64,000 nucleotides of DNA from Nocardia bovistercoris (GCF_015674855.1 NZ_JADMLG010000004.1:496001-560000), one strand, 5' to 3'; shown: positions 16,501 to 25,299, counted from the first letter of the stretch. Numbers and translations are program-made. The notes: a model not told the origin generated them from the sequence alone.

Positions 16501-18608
16501 CCTGCACTCCGATTCTCACCCCGACCGACTGCGGGCCGACGACGCCCCCGCAGACCCCTGCCCCGGTATCCGCACCGCCGACCGTGGCGCCCGAGACCGC
16601 TCCCGTGGCAGTCGAACACCCGGCCGTCACCGTCGATCCCACGATGCCCCCGATCGGGGTGAAACACGACCCGCTGGGTTGGCTGCCGGACTTCTCGTCG
16701 TGGACGTGGGACAGCGTCGCCGACGTCTCGCTGTTGGGTGCGGCGGTGTTGGTGACGGTCGCGGTCGGCACGGTCGCGATGATCGTCCCAGCGGCGCTGT
16801 TGGGGTGGAAGCCGCAGCGCCTGCGGAACTGGTTGTTCGCGTCGGTGCTGGCGATGCCGGGCGCCACGGCGTTGTGGGCGTGGGACATCTTCGCCCCGGC
16901 CGAGGACTTCGCCGCCGCCGCGCAGTCGTTCCTCGCGGGTCATTTCGTGGGTGGGTTGTTCGGGATGGGGCCGGTGTTGATTCCGGTCGCGTGGTTGGTC
17001 GCGGCGATTCTCTACACCCGTCGTCGCACGCAGTTGCTGACGGTCGGGTTGGGTTCCCCGGCGGCGACCGAGCGTGCCCTGTACATGCAGGCTCAGCGCG
17101 AGCAGCGTTCTGCAGCGCGGTTGTCGCGGCGCCGTCTGCCGTTGACCACGGGCGGCTGGAACCCGGAACTGGTGATCGGGCGCCTTGCGGTCGAGCACGA
17201 TCAGGCTCCGCCGTCCTCGATGGCGCGGTCGTTGTTCGGGCGTACCGAGACCCGGTTGATCCTGCCGTGGATCAATGTGGCCGAGCACATGTCCACGGTC
17301 GCGGGTTCGGGTTCGGGCAAGACCACGTTGATGCAGCGGGTGTTGTTGTCGTGGATGGTGACCACGTGGACTCGTCATCGGCGTTGGTGGCGTAAGGACC
17401 GTCCGGGTCGTCCGTTGGTGATCGTGGTCGACTGCAACGGTGGCCCGGAGTCGCGCAAGGTCGCGGCGAAGATGCGGCGCTGGTTCACCGCGCTCGGGGT
17501 GCGTCCGGAGCGGATCGGGGTGTTCCCCGACGACGTGTCGCTGATGCTGTGGGACGCGCCCGTGGATGACCTGCGCTCGATCCTGTCGGCCATGGTCAGT
17601 GGTGGTTCGACGCCGACGACCGACACCGAGAAGTACTTCCACGAGATCCGCGAGACCCTCATCCATTTGATCGTGGACGCCCCCGAACGGGTCGAGGTGA
17701 TCGACGGCAATCCGACGCCGATCGGCGCGAATCCGCCGCGGTCGTGGTTGGAGTTCCTGTCGCGGTTCGATCCCGAACGCCTCGCCAGGTTGTGGGGCGG
17801 ACAGACCGGGGCTGTCCCGTGGGCGGGTGTGGCCGGGATCGATATGGAGATCGCCTCGACCATCGACGGCAAACAACCCGTCATGAACAGCGCGCGCGCC
17901 GAATTCGCCAACCTGTATCGGCTGCTCGGCGATGTCTTCGACGGGGACAAGACGCTCACCGATTTCGATGTCCTCTACATCGTCCTGGAAGGGGTGAAGA
18001 CCCCAGATCGTGCCCGTTCCCAGTTCGGAGCCCTGGGGACGATGTTCGAGCAGCTGGCCGACAAGCAGCACGGCCGGACCGCGCTGATGGTGGTGGACGA
18101 GTTCTCCGCGGTATCGGACGGCAAGACCCGCGCGGTGAAGTGGGTCGAACGCTTGCGTAAGGCCGGTATCGGGTCGTGGTGGATCGCCCAATCGTGGCAG
18201 GGCCTGGGGCACGACGACGACAACCGCACCGCGCTGGTCGCCGCCGCGTCCGGCGGCAGCCTGCTGGGTCGGTCCACCGATCCGGAGACCATCGCCAAGA
18301 TCTACGGCACCCGCCCGAAATTCGAGCTCTCACGCAAGTTGATCGCCGGGAACCGGGACGGTGACGAGGGCAACGTGCAGACCTCCGACCAGTTCCTGAT
18401 CCCCCCGAACCGGTTGCGCGCCATGGCCAAAGGAGACGTGGTCCAGACCTCGGGAGGCCGCGCTCGGTGGGGTCGGGTGTCCCCGCTCAACGACGCCGAA
18501 CTCGACAGCCTCTCGCCGCTGCCCGGCATCGGCGAGTTCACCGACCCCGCACCCGCCGACGAAGGTCTCGCGTCGGTGATCGACCTGAACCGCCGTCGCA
18601 CCGCGTAA
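16497..18608 (+). CDS. Membrane-anchored P-loop ATPase, conjugal DNA-transfer motor
   Basis: 703 residues. A Pro/Thr-rich N-terminus is followed by about three membrane spans (around residues 77-175) and a cytoplasmic ATPase: Walker A in AGSGSGKTTL (about 267-276), the segment GRPLVIVVDCNGGPESRKVA, and Walker B in TALMVVDEFSAV with following SWWIAQSWQG as a sensor-like stretch. This is the plan of TcpA/TraD-type coupling proteins and HerA/FtsK-like DNA pumps. It probably moves element DNA, and possibly tagged proteins, across the membrane. It is the only recognisable transfer motor in the element. Confidence 0.85.
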   Translation: MTCTPILTPTDCGPTTPPQTPAPVSAPPTVAPETAPVAVEHPAVTVDPTMPPIGVKHDPLGWLPDFSSWTWDSVADVSLLGAAVLVTVAVGTVAMIVPAALLGWKPQRLRNWLFASVLAMPGATALWAWDIFAPAEDFAAAAQSFLAGHFVGGLFGMGPVLIPVAWLVAAILYTRRRTQLLTVGLGSPAATERALYMQAQREQRSAARLSRRRLPLTTGGWNPELVIGRLAVEHDQAPPSSMARSLFGRTETRLILPWINVAEHMSTVAGSGSGKTTLMQRVLLSWMVTTWTRHRRWWRKDRPGRPLVIVVDCNGGPESRKVAAKMRRWFTALGVRPERIGVFPDDVSLMLWDAPVDDLRSILSAMVSGGSTPTTDTEKYFHEIRETLIHLIVDAPERVEVIDGNPTPIGANPPRSWLEFLSRFDPERLARLWGGQTGAVPWAGVAGIDMEIASTIDGKQPVMNSARAEFANLYRLLGDVFDGDKTLTDFDVLYIVLEGVKTPDRARSQFGALGTMFEQLADKQHGRTALMVVDEFSAVSDGKTRAVKWVERLRKAGIGSWWIAQSWQGLGHDDDNRTALVAAASGGSLLGRSTDPETIAKIYGTRPKFELSRKLIAGNRDGDEGNVQTSDQFLIPPNRLRAMAKGDVVQTSGGRARWGRVSPLNDAELDSLSPLPGIGEFTDPAPADEGLASVIDLNRRRTA

Positions 18609-18636
18609 CCGACACCCCTGAAAGGAGATTCACGAC

Positions 18637-19191
18637 ATGGCCATGCCGAACCCGTTCGACAACGACAACCCCGACGACTACGACGACGACCGCGAGGAAC
18701 ACGGCGAGGACATCGGTTCCCCGCTGGATCGCGGCGGGAAGCTCGACAGCCGCCAGGCCGACATCCTGCACAGCCTCGCCGTCGATCTGGAAGGCAGCGA
18801 CGCCGAACACCTCGCCCACGCCTTGAGCGCGCCGGTCGTCCCGGACGGCGGGAACCTCGGGCGCGCGGTCGCCCCGCACCTGGAACGCGTCACCAAAACC
18901 GGGGACTGGCTGCGGATGTGGGGACCCGCTACCGCCGGCACCGTCGCCGCCGGGGTCGCGGTGGTGGTGCTGCCGCTGCCCGGCCCGCTCGCGCTGTATG
19001 TGCTCGCGGTCGCCGCTTACGGGTGGTGGCACTGCGCGGGACGCCCCGGCGCCACCGAGACCGTGCGCCTGCTCGCCGCCGCGATCGGCGACGCCGCCGC
19101 GTGGGTCCGCCGCCACGTCGAGCACTTGGCGCAGCGTCGCGCCCGCTACGAGTCCCGCCGCACTACCTCCGAGAAGAAGGAACAGAACTGA
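18637..19191 (+). CDS. Hypothetical membrane protein (184 aa)
   Basis: AAAGGAG lies 10 bases upstream of ATG 18637. An acidic start (NDNPDDYDDDREEHGED) is followed by a soluble helix (about 30-85) and a long hydrophobic hairpin (GPATAGTVAAGVAVVVLPLP, ALYVLAVAAYGWWH; about 93-130), then a basic tail rich in Arg. The acidic N-terminus and basic C-terminus bracketing a membrane hairpin suggest both ends are cytoplasmic. Not recognised; a partner of the upstream ATPase is plausible from context. Confidence 0.7.
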   Translation: MAMPNPFDNDNPDDYDDDREEHGEDIGSPLDRGGKLDSRQADILHSLAVDLEGSDAEHLAHALSAPVVPDGGNLGRAVAPHLERVTKTGDWLRMWGPATAGTVAAGVAVVVLPLPGPLALYVLAVAAYGWWHCAGRPGATETVRLLAAAIGDAAAWVRRHVEHLAQRRARYESRRTTSEKKEQN

Positions 19192-19700
19192 TGAACCGCA
19201 ACGACATTCGCCCCATCCTGGTCGGCGTGAGTGCCGGTCTGCTCACCACCGCGGTCACGGCCGCGGCCCGCGAACTCGCCGAGAAGTTCGGATCGTCCGT
19301 CCGCACCGCGCAACGGATCGTCGCCGAACGCGACGCGGACCGCGAAGCCCTGCGCGCCGGATTCCGGCCCGAGCTGGTCACCACCGCGCCGGGTGTCACG
19401 ACCTTGGCCGATTTCACCGTCGTCCAGTTGCTCGCCGAGATCACCGAGCGGCGGCGCCGGTTGGAGAACCACGGCTTCAGCGTCTATCGGCCGGAGTACC
19501 TGCGCACCGACTTCCAGCTGAATGCCGAGCAGTTGGAGGCACTGCGCGCCGAGTTCGACCGCCGCCGCTACCAGCCCGGCGGTGCCATCACGCGCCGAGA
19601 CCGGCGCCGCCTCGACGCCGCCGTGGACGAGGTCTACGGCCCCCTCGATCCCCCGTCGGTGACCACCCAGGACGCCGACACCACCGAACAGGAGAACTGA
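19191..19700 (+). CDS. Hypothetical protein (169 aa)
   Basis: ATG 19191 overlaps the previous TGA. A short hydrophobic N-terminal stretch (ILVGVSAGLLTTAVTAAARE) is followed by a helix-turn-helix-like segment (LAEKFGSSVRTAQRIVAERD) and charged helices (EITERRRRLENHGFSVYRPE; LNAEQLEALRAEFDRRR). No known family recognised. It may be a DNA-binding or adaptor protein of the transfer operon. Confidence 0.65.
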   Translation: MNRNDIRPILVGVSAGLLTTAVTAAARELAEKFGSSVRTAQRIVAERDADREALRAGFRPELVTTAPGVTTLADFTVVQLLAEITERRRRLENHGFSVYRPEYLRTDFQLNAEQLEALRAEFDRRRYQPGGAITRRDRRRLDAAVDEVYGPLDPPSVTTQDADTTEQEN

Positions 19701-19701
19701 C

Positions 19702-21351
19702 ATGTCCGATCGCAGTGTCGAGGACGAGCTGATCAGCGAGGTACGCCAGTTCGGTTCGGCGATGCGCGCGGCGCTTCAGCGCCACGCCCAGGCGTTGAAC
19801 TGGCTGGAGCGGCGCAAGGCCCGCAAGGACATCTCGCGTCTGGTGCGTGAGGAGCGCCGCAGCGAGGAACACGCCCGCACTCAGCAGTTGAGCTACACCC
19901 GGTACGCGGTCGACCGTTTCCGCACCCATTCCAACGCGGTCGCCTCGCGCGCCAACGACCCGAACCTCGATCACGGGCAGCGGGACCGCGACGCCGCGGC
20001 GTTGCGTGAGCACCGCGACCGCCTGGCGGGGATGTTCGTCGCCAACGAACGATTGACCATGACCGAGCGCGGGATAGCGCTCGATGGTCTGGACGCGGCG
20101 ACCGCGTTCCCGGAGTTCGAGACCGGGAACCTGTTCGCCCGCGCCCACAAGGTCAAGGGTGTGGAAGCGCTGCATCACCGGGCGCGGGTCGCCCGCGAGA
20201 TCGGCGCCGTGCAGGAACGCTCGATCACCGCGGCGGCCCGCCAGCGTGAGCAGGTCCGCCAGCACGAACAGCGCCAGACCCAGGCCGTGGACGGATTCGC
20301 TGACGACTACGGCGCGCGCACTCGTCTGCTGCCCGACGATCGGCGGCAGTTGGCACGGTTGGAGGCTGCCTCGGTCGAGCCGCACCGGTTCCGGGCGACG
20401 GTGGCCTGGACCGACCACGACGGGATCACCACGTCGCAGACGCGGCGGTTCGGTACCGAGCACGCCGCCACGGACTGGATGCGCCGCGATGTCGACGGCA
20501 GGTTGTCCTTCGGTGAGACGGTCGGTGTCCAGACCTGGGACGCGCACGACGCCACCGCCCCGCTGTATTCCCATACGGGCGGACAGAGCGCGGTCGCGGT
20601 GTCGCTGACCTTTCGCGAGGAAGCCTTGGCCCGGTCTGCTCTGGCTCGCGACGTCCCGGACCGCGCGGGCCTGGGCCGCGACACCTCGGCGCCGCAGGCC
20701 CCCGTGTCGGGGCGTACGGAGTCGCCCGCGGCTGCCGGTATCGAACTGGAAACGGTACGCGCGGAGCGGGATTCGCTTCGGGATCGACTCGGGTTGTCGA
20801 TCGAGCACAACGCGGAGCTGTCCGACAGCAACGGTCGGTTGACCCGGCAGTTGTCCGCGGTGCGCGGGCAGTTCGGTGATCTGCACTCCAGGCTCGACGC
20901 CCTGGAGATCGAACGTGACAAGCTCCGCGACGCGTTGCGCGCTGCTGGCGCCGAGCGTGAATCCACTTCGGGGGCGCGCGGTCAGGCGCGCCAGGTCGAG
21001 CGCGATTCCGATGAGTCCGAGGAGTGGACCCGGTTCGAGGAGCGGTTGCGCTCCATCGAGGCCGATGAGTACGACCCCGGTTTCGAGCAGGTGGTGCGCG
21101 AAGAGGACGACTGGGCCTCGGAATCGGACGGGGACCAGCGGCGCGTGGTCGAGGAGAAATCTCAGCGCGAGAACACCGCGACACCAGCCGCCGAACAGCG
21201 GCAGCGGGATCGGGGCGGTGAGTCGGGTGGTTCGGCGCTGAGTGGTTACCGGGCCGGTCGCACGTTGGCCGACGCGATGGCCCGACACAGCGCCCGGCGC
21301 ACCAACGGTGCCGAGTTCGACGGCGCCGAACACGAAGGGATGTACCGATGA
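19702..21351 (+). CDS. Large coiled-coil protein with shared C-terminal tail
   Basis: 549 residues, nearly all helical and highly charged. The first part (about 1-200) contains repeated R/E-rich helices (LNWLERRKARKDISRLVREE); a small alpha/beta segment (FRATVAWTDHDGITTSQTRR) is at about 232-300, reminiscent of a domain seen in large actinobacterial mobile-element proteins. A classical coiled coil covers about 350-420 (ETVRAERDSLRDRLGLSIEH), then an acidic linker. The C-terminus carries SALSGYRAGRTLADAMARHS, which matches the tails of the next three proteins. Not recognised. Its length and position after the motor gene would fit a relaxase-position protein, but no relaxase HUH or Tyr motif is seen. 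Confidence 0.7.
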   Translation: MSDRSVEDELISEVRQFGSAMRAALQRHAQALNWLERRKARKDISRLVREERRSEEHARTQQLSYTRYAVDRFRTHSNAVASRANDPNLDHGQRDRDAAALREHRDRLAGMFVANERLTMTERGIALDGLDAATAFPEFETGNLFARAHKVKGVEALHHRARVAREIGAVQERSITAAARQREQVRQHEQRQTQAVDGFADDYGARTRLLPDDRRQLARLEAASVEPHRFRATVAWTDHDGITTSQTRRFGTEHAATDWMRRDVDGRLSFGETVGVQTWDAHDATAPLYSHTGGQSAVAVSLTFREEALARSALARDVPDRAGLGRDTSAPQAPVSGRTESPAAAGIELETVRAERDSLRDRLGLSIEHNAELSDSNGRLTRQLSAVRGQFGDLHSRLDALEIERDKLRDALRAAGAERESTSGARGQARQVERDSDESEEWTRFEERLRSIEADEYDPGFEQVVREEDDWASESDGDQRRVVEEKSQRENTATPAAEQRQRDRGGESGGSALSGYRAGRTLADAMARHSARRTNGAEFDGAEHEGMYR

Positions 21352-21866
21352 CCAGCCACGACGACATCGGGTTGCGCGGTGTGGACGCGATGGACGACAC
21401 GATCCGCGCCTACTACGCGCAACGAGTGCCCGACCCGGCCGAAGCCGAATGGCGCGCCGATTACGGGCGGGTGCAGGACCGCTTGGTTCAGGCCGGGTTC
21501 CCCGACCACGAGCACGACCCGCGCGCGGTCGCGATCGTCGCCGACGCCGAACGGATCGAGGCCCGATGGACAGGCGACCCGAAAGTCGCGCCGCGGTGGG
21601 AGCAGTTGGCCGAATGGCATCGCATGGCCGAGGAAGCCGCCCACGCTCGCAACGGAGCGGATATCCCGGACCTGTATACCAAGATCCCGCAGGGCGGCGA
21701 TCCGGTCACCTGGCGCAACGTGTTCCAGGCCGTCGATCTGGCCGGAACCGCCCGCTGGCCCGCACTCGACCCCGAGCGAACCAGCACCGGTTCGTCGGCC
21801 GGGCAGGGCGGCAACGCGTTGGCCGCGGCTCTGGATCGCGTCGAGCGGGACGGAGTCGAGCGGTGA
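21348..21866 (+). CDS. Modular element protein: domain A plus tail
   Basis: 172 residues, ATG overlapping the previous stop (ATGA). Domain A (about 15-135) has AMDDTIRAYYAQRVPDPAEA, then EWRADYGR, and ends GGDPVTWRNVFQAVDLAG. The same domain forms the N-terminal half of the next protein. The C-terminus GGNALAAALDRVERDGVER is the shared tail motif. Soluble, acidic, no catalytic motif seen, no known family. Its tight coupling to the operon and tail sharing suggest it works with the transfer apparatus. Confidence 0.7.
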   Translation: MTSHDDIGLRGVDAMDDTIRAYYAQRVPDPAEAEWRADYGRVQDRLVQAGFPDHEHDPRAVAIVADAERIEARWTGDPKVAPRWEQLAEWHRMAEEAAHARNGADIPDLYTKIPQGGDPVTWRNVFQAVDLAGTARWPALDPERTSTGSSAGQGGNALAAALDRVERDGVER

Positions 21867-22786
21867 GCGGGCCGGGTCTGGAATCGGCCTACGACGGGAT
21901 CGGTGTCCGGTCCGAGCGCGAGCGTCGAGAAGCGTTGCACGCGTTCTACAGCGCGCGGACCGCTGATCCGGTCGAGGCCGAGTGGCGCACCGATTACGCC
22001 CGGTTCTACTTCCTGGCCGACAGCGCCGAGGGCCGCAGCGGTTACGCCGACGCCGACGACTACGCCGAGCAGGCCCGCGAGGTCCGGCGCAGGTGGGTCG
22101 AGGACCCGCGTGTCGAGCCGCTGTGGTCCGGGTTGGACAGGGCGCGCGCCGAGTTGGAGGTGATGGTGCCCTACGGCGAAGAGCGCGGAGACATGCCGGG
22201 CGAGGCACCGCCCGGCATGGACCCGACCATGTGGCGCAGTCAGTTGCAGGCACGCGATCTGACCGGCCACGGCCGATGGGCCGAACCCCACGCGAACAGC
22301 GATCGAGAAAGGACCGAACCAACCCGAGACGATACCCGCCGCGACCAAGCCGAGCAGGCCGAGGAGTTCGAGGAGTTCGGGTCCAGGACCGAGCAGGTGA
22401 TGCGCGCGGACTTCGTCCACGCCGTATCCATCGGCGCCTGGACCTCCCCGTGGCTCGGCCGCGAGGACGACTGGCCCGAGCACTTCGTCTACCTGTCCGG
22501 CGCCACGAATCGGTGGCGGCGCGACCCGGAAGCCGCCGATCAGTTCGCGCGGGCGCAGGCCCACATCGTGGGCTCGCCGATCCAGCAGCGCAGCGAGGAA
22601 CAGGCCCGCTGGATCGCCGAATCCGGAGTCGAGCGCGACCCGTGGGCCTACGCCGAAAGCCCGTACGTGCAGCGCGCATTGCGGCTGGGACACGTACCGG
22701 GCGCCGAGGCGGCGCCGACCGCATCCCGGACCGGTAACGCCCTGGCCAGGGCGATGTCGGTCGATCACACCGAGTACGAGCGATAG
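21863..22786 (+). CDS. Modular element protein: domain A fused to domain B plus tail
   Basis: 307 residues, GTG overlapping the previous stop. The N-terminal half aligns with the previous protein (ALHAFYSARTADPVEAEWRT ... MDPTMWRSQLQARDLTGHGRW). An acidic linker follows (about 155-175). The C-terminal half aligns with the next protein (VMRADFVHA, SPWLGREDDW, YLSGATNRWRRD, RSEEQARWIAESGVERD). It ends with the tail SRTGNALARAMSVDHTEYER. So it is a natural fusion of its two neighbours. Function unknown. Confidence 0.7.
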   Translation: MSGPGLESAYDGIGVRSERERREALHAFYSARTADPVEAEWRTDYARFYFLADSAEGRSGYADADDYAEQAREVRRRWVEDPRVEPLWSGLDRARAELEVMVPYGEERGDMPGEAPPGMDPTMWRSQLQARDLTGHGRWAEPHANSDRERTEPTRDDTRRDQAEQAEEFEEFGSRTEQVMRADFVHAVSIGAWTSPWLGREDDWPEHFVYLSGATNRWRRDPEAADQFARAQAHIVGSPIQQRSEEQARWIAESGVERDPWAYAESPYVQRALRLGHVPGAEAAPTASRTGNALARAMSVDHTEYER

Positions 22787-22876
22787 CCCGTTCTCATCCC
22801 CGAATACGCGCCATGCCGGGCGTGTCAGCGCCCGGCATGGCCGGTCCGACACCACATTTCACAGAAGGAACGAACC

Positions 22877-23413
22877 GTGAATGAGAATACCGCCGCCCAG
22901 CAGGGCGCCGATCCGAACGAGCACGAGTCTCCCACCGAGATCCGGATGCGCGCGGACTTCATGCACGCCAACCAGTACATCGACCGCGACCCCGAGGATT
23001 ACGACCCCGCCGACAGCGTCGAGCAGGCCGAGTACTCGCTGCCGTGGCTCACTCGTGGTGACGAGTGGACCGCGCATTGGTGCTACCTCGAAGACGCGAC
23101 CAATCGGTGGCGCGCCGATCGGGACGAAGCCGCGGACGTGACGATGATCGCCGACGCCGAGGGCGTGTTGTCCCCGATCCATCTGCGCAGCGAGGAACAG
23201 GCCTGCCACATCGCCGAGCACGGTGTCGAGCGCGACGCGTACGGCCTGTTGACCTCCCACTACGTGACCCGCGTGGAGAACTACTACGACACCCTGCCCG
23301 GCGAGATCACCCCGCCCGCGACAGTGGCGCCGTCGGCGTTGGCCGACTACCGGCCCGGCAATGCCCTCGCGACACACGCGGCGAACATCGAGCGCGAAGG
23401 AGTCCAGCGGTGA
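22877..23413 (+). CDS. Modular element protein: domain B plus tail
   Basis: 178 residues, with AGAAGGAAC just upstream of ATG 22877. After a 90-bp gap from the fusion gene, this is a stand-alone domain B: IRMRADFMHANQYIDRDPED, SLPWLTRGDEWTAHWCYLED, ATNRWRADRDEA, LRSEEQACHIAEHGVERDAY. It ends in the clearest tail copy, SALADYRPGNALATHAANIE, then REGVQR. Soluble, acidic, rich in Trp and aromatic residues; no known family. It overlaps the next gene by a GTGA junction. Confidence 0.7.
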   Translation: MNENTAAQQGADPNEHESPTEIRMRADFMHANQYIDRDPEDYDPADSVEQAEYSLPWLTRGDEWTAHWCYLEDATNRWRADRDEAADVTMIADAEGVLSPIHLRSEEQACHIAEHGVERDAYGLLTSHYVTRVENYYDTLPGEITPPATVAPSALADYRPGNALATHAANIEREGVQR

Positions 23414-23886
23414 GCCCCGCGGCCGAGGCGACGATGCCCGCGACCCGCGGCGACTACCACGACGAACTGGTGGACACCCTGTTCGCGCCGCTGCGCCGCG
23501 CGCTCAGCCCCGTCACCGTCGACCAGGACCACGACCACACGGCGCCCGCGACCGAGCAGACCGCGTCTCCCGCCGCGGCGAGTCCGGCGCGGCCGGTGAT
23601 CGAACCGGGCCTGTCGGTGGCCGAACTGCAAGCGCGGTTGATCGCCGCGTACGAACACAACGCCGAATTGCGGGCGCGGCTGACCGCGACCGAACACGCG
23701 TGGGCTGCCGCCGAGCGGGAAGCGGCCCAGCTCCAAGACCGTAACCGCGAACTAGCCAGTGATCTGGACAACGCCCTGGACGAACTCGCGGGCCACGCCG
23801 CGCACGCCGAGCAGGAACGCCTCGTGCGCGTCCCGGTGTGGAGCCCATGGACAGCGTCCACCGACCGAGGAGGTCACGACCGATGA
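23410..23886 (+). CDS. Hypothetical coiled-coil protein (158 aa)
   Basis: GTG 23410 overlaps the previous stop. A short N-terminal helix (DYHDELVDTLFAPLRRALSP) precedes a Pro/Ala-rich linker and a strong coiled coil (about 70-140: ELQARLIAAYEHNAELRARL, EREAAQLQDRNRELASDLDN). The heptads AYEHNAELRARL resemble the IEHNAELSDSN stretch in the 549-residue protein, so the two may pair through coiled coils. It lacks the shared tail. Confidence 0.65.
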   Translation: MSPAAEATMPATRGDYHDELVDTLFAPLRRALSPVTVDQDHDHTAPATEQTASPAAASPARPVIEPGLSVAELQARLIAAYEHNAELRARLTATEHAWAAAEREAAQLQDRNRELASDLDNALDELAGHAAHAEQERLVRVPVWSPWTASTDRGGHDR

Positions 23887-24668
23887 ATCCGTCTACCCCT
23901 GTCCAGCCTGTCAAGCGGGTGTCAAACGGGCGTATGGACTTGGCGGAGTTGACCGCGTTGGCGATGACGATCGTCATCGGCGCGGGCGCGTTCGCGTGGT
24001 CGTTCGCCGCGCTGACCGAGCTGTCGGTGATGGCCGGCATCACTCCGCGTCTAGCGTGGGCCGGACCGATTTTCGTGGACGGCGCGATCGTCCAGTCCGC
24101 TGTCGCCCTGGTCTCACTCCAACGGCGCGCCCGCCAGAACGTCCCCATCCCGACCGGGACCAAGGTGTTCTTCTGGGGCGAATTGTTCGCCGCCGAACTG
24201 ATCTCCGTGATCGGAAATGGCCTGCACGCTGCGGAATCCGGGCAACGCATCCTGCCCGCGACCATCGCGGCGTGTGTGGCTGGCGCGGCGCCGCTGTTCG
24301 GTTTGGCGGCCACGCACGGGCTCACCGCGTTGATCGAGGTCCCCCGCAACCCCGAACCGACCCCGGTTCCGGACTTGACAGCGGTATACGCCGATTCGAC
24401 ACGCCTGGACACAGACCGGACAGGGCTGGACAGCGAGCGCGCAGGACTGGACACCGCCTCGACAGTGACTGTCGAGGCGGTGGACATCGACCCGATCACC
24501 GAACGCGATGCGCAGATCCGGCGCCGTCACGCGGGCGGGGAATCCATGCGCTCGATCGCGGCCTCGGTCGGTCTGTCGCACTCGCGGATAGGCCAGATCG
24601 TCAACGCCACCACCGACCGCGACGACACCAACGACGACGATCCGGAGGTGTTGAGCCTGGTTCGCTGA
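23883..24668 (+). CDS. DUF2637-type membrane protein with C-terminal HTH
   Basis: 261 residues from ATG 23883 (ATGA overlap with the previous stop). Four membrane segments occupy about residues 22-155 (LTALAMTIVIGAGAFAWSFA; RLAWAGPIFVDGAIVQSAVA; VFFWGELFAAELISVIGNG; IAACVAGAAPLFGLAATHG), the layout of DUF2637 proteins that are common on actinomycete plasmids and integrative elements. After a linker of near-repeats (LDTDRTGLDSERAGLDTAS) there is an HTH (HAGGESMRSIAASVGLSHSR, then IGQIV) like the resolvase DNA-binding domain. A membrane-tethered DNA-binding protein would fit positioning of element DNA at the transfer site. Last gene of the packed operon. Confidence 0.75.
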   Translation: MNPSTPVQPVKRVSNGRMDLAELTALAMTIVIGAGAFAWSFAALTELSVMAGITPRLAWAGPIFVDGAIVQSAVALVSLQRRARQNVPIPTGTKVFFWGELFAAELISVIGNGLHAAESGQRILPATIAACVAGAAPLFGLAATHGLTALIEVPRNPEPTPVPDLTAVYADSTRLDTDRTGLDSERAGLDTASTVTVEAVDIDPITERDAQIRRRHAGGESMRSIAASVGLSHSRIGQIVNATTDRDDTNDDDPEVLSLVR

Positions 24669-24748
24669 CCGATCGCCACACCAGCAGGCAGGCCCGATCG
24701 GGCCTGCCTCTCATCCCCTCCTATCTCACGAAATCGAAGGAACACAAC

Positions 24749-25204
24749 ATGACCAACGCACTGAGCGAAATGGACCAGATCAACGCCGAGCTGATGAGCA
24801 GTGGCACCCGTAATCCGTTCGGCCGCGATATCGAACCGGGCACGATGGTGTCCGGCGAGATCGTGGCCGTGATCCGCCGTCATCGCCACAACAGCCAGGG
24901 ACAGCCGCTGTTCTGGGTGAACCGCAAACCGATGGTCGCCGCAGCCGGAGACCCGGTCATCGACTCGGCCCTGGTGATCCAGGTCGAAGAGCAGGAGCGT
25001 GACACTCCCGACGAGGAAGGTCTGCGCCTTATCACCCTGGATCGCGATATCCAACGCGCGATTTCGGCCGGTGTGCGCCGATCCAGCGCGTCGGGTCTGG
25101 CCATCGGTGGATGCCTGGACGGTCTGGCCTACGTCGGCCCTGCCGCAGGCAGCGGCTACGGCCGCGTCTACGAGATGCGCGCCTACGTCCCGCCCGCCGA
25201 GTAG
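24749..25204 (+). CDS. Hypothetical protein (151 aa), possible OB-type nucleic-acid binder
   Basis: ATG 24749 follows an AAGGAAC ribosome site. The sequence is beta-rich: GTMVSGEIVAVIRRHRH, PLFWVNRKPMVAA, SALVIQVEEQERD, GLRLITLDRDIQRAI, GLAIGGCLDGLAYVGP, RVYEMRAYVPPAE. Short strands with alternating charge and a tail of aromatic/Pro residues could make an OB-like fold, as in single-strand binding proteins of mobile elements, but this is a guess from pattern only. It is last before the inverted-repeat region and is followed by a hairpin terminator. Confidence 0.65.
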   Translation: MTNALSEMDQINAELMSSGTRNPFGRDIEPGTMVSGEIVAVIRRHRHNSQGQPLFWVNRKPMVAAAGDPVIDSALVIQVEEQERDTPDEEGLRLITLDRDIQRAISAGVRRSSASGLAIGGCLDGLAYVGPAAGSGYGRVYEMRAYVPPAE

Positions 25205-25221
25205 CCCATCCCCGAACCCGA

Positions 25222-25250
25222 GCCCGGCCGATATTTCGGCCGGGCTTCTT
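25222..25250 (+). terminator. Hairpin terminator after the element operon
   Basis: GCCCGGCCGA (25222-25231) pairs perfectly with TCGGCCGGGC (25236-25245) around a TATT loop, followed by TTCTT. It lies 18 bases after the stop at 25204. Confidence 0.75.
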
Positions 25251-25299
25251 CGTGTTCACGGCCTGGCGGCGATCTCGTCTTCCCCGACTGTTCCCGCGG

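Noticed and set aside
16458..18212. 584-residue frame opposite the transfer ATPase
   Set aside because: Antisense frame caused by codon bias; the plus-strand product has clear Walker motifs.
19588..21333. 581-residue frame opposite the coiled-coil gene
   Set aside because: Antisense artefact; the plus strand is in an operon with start/stop overlaps.
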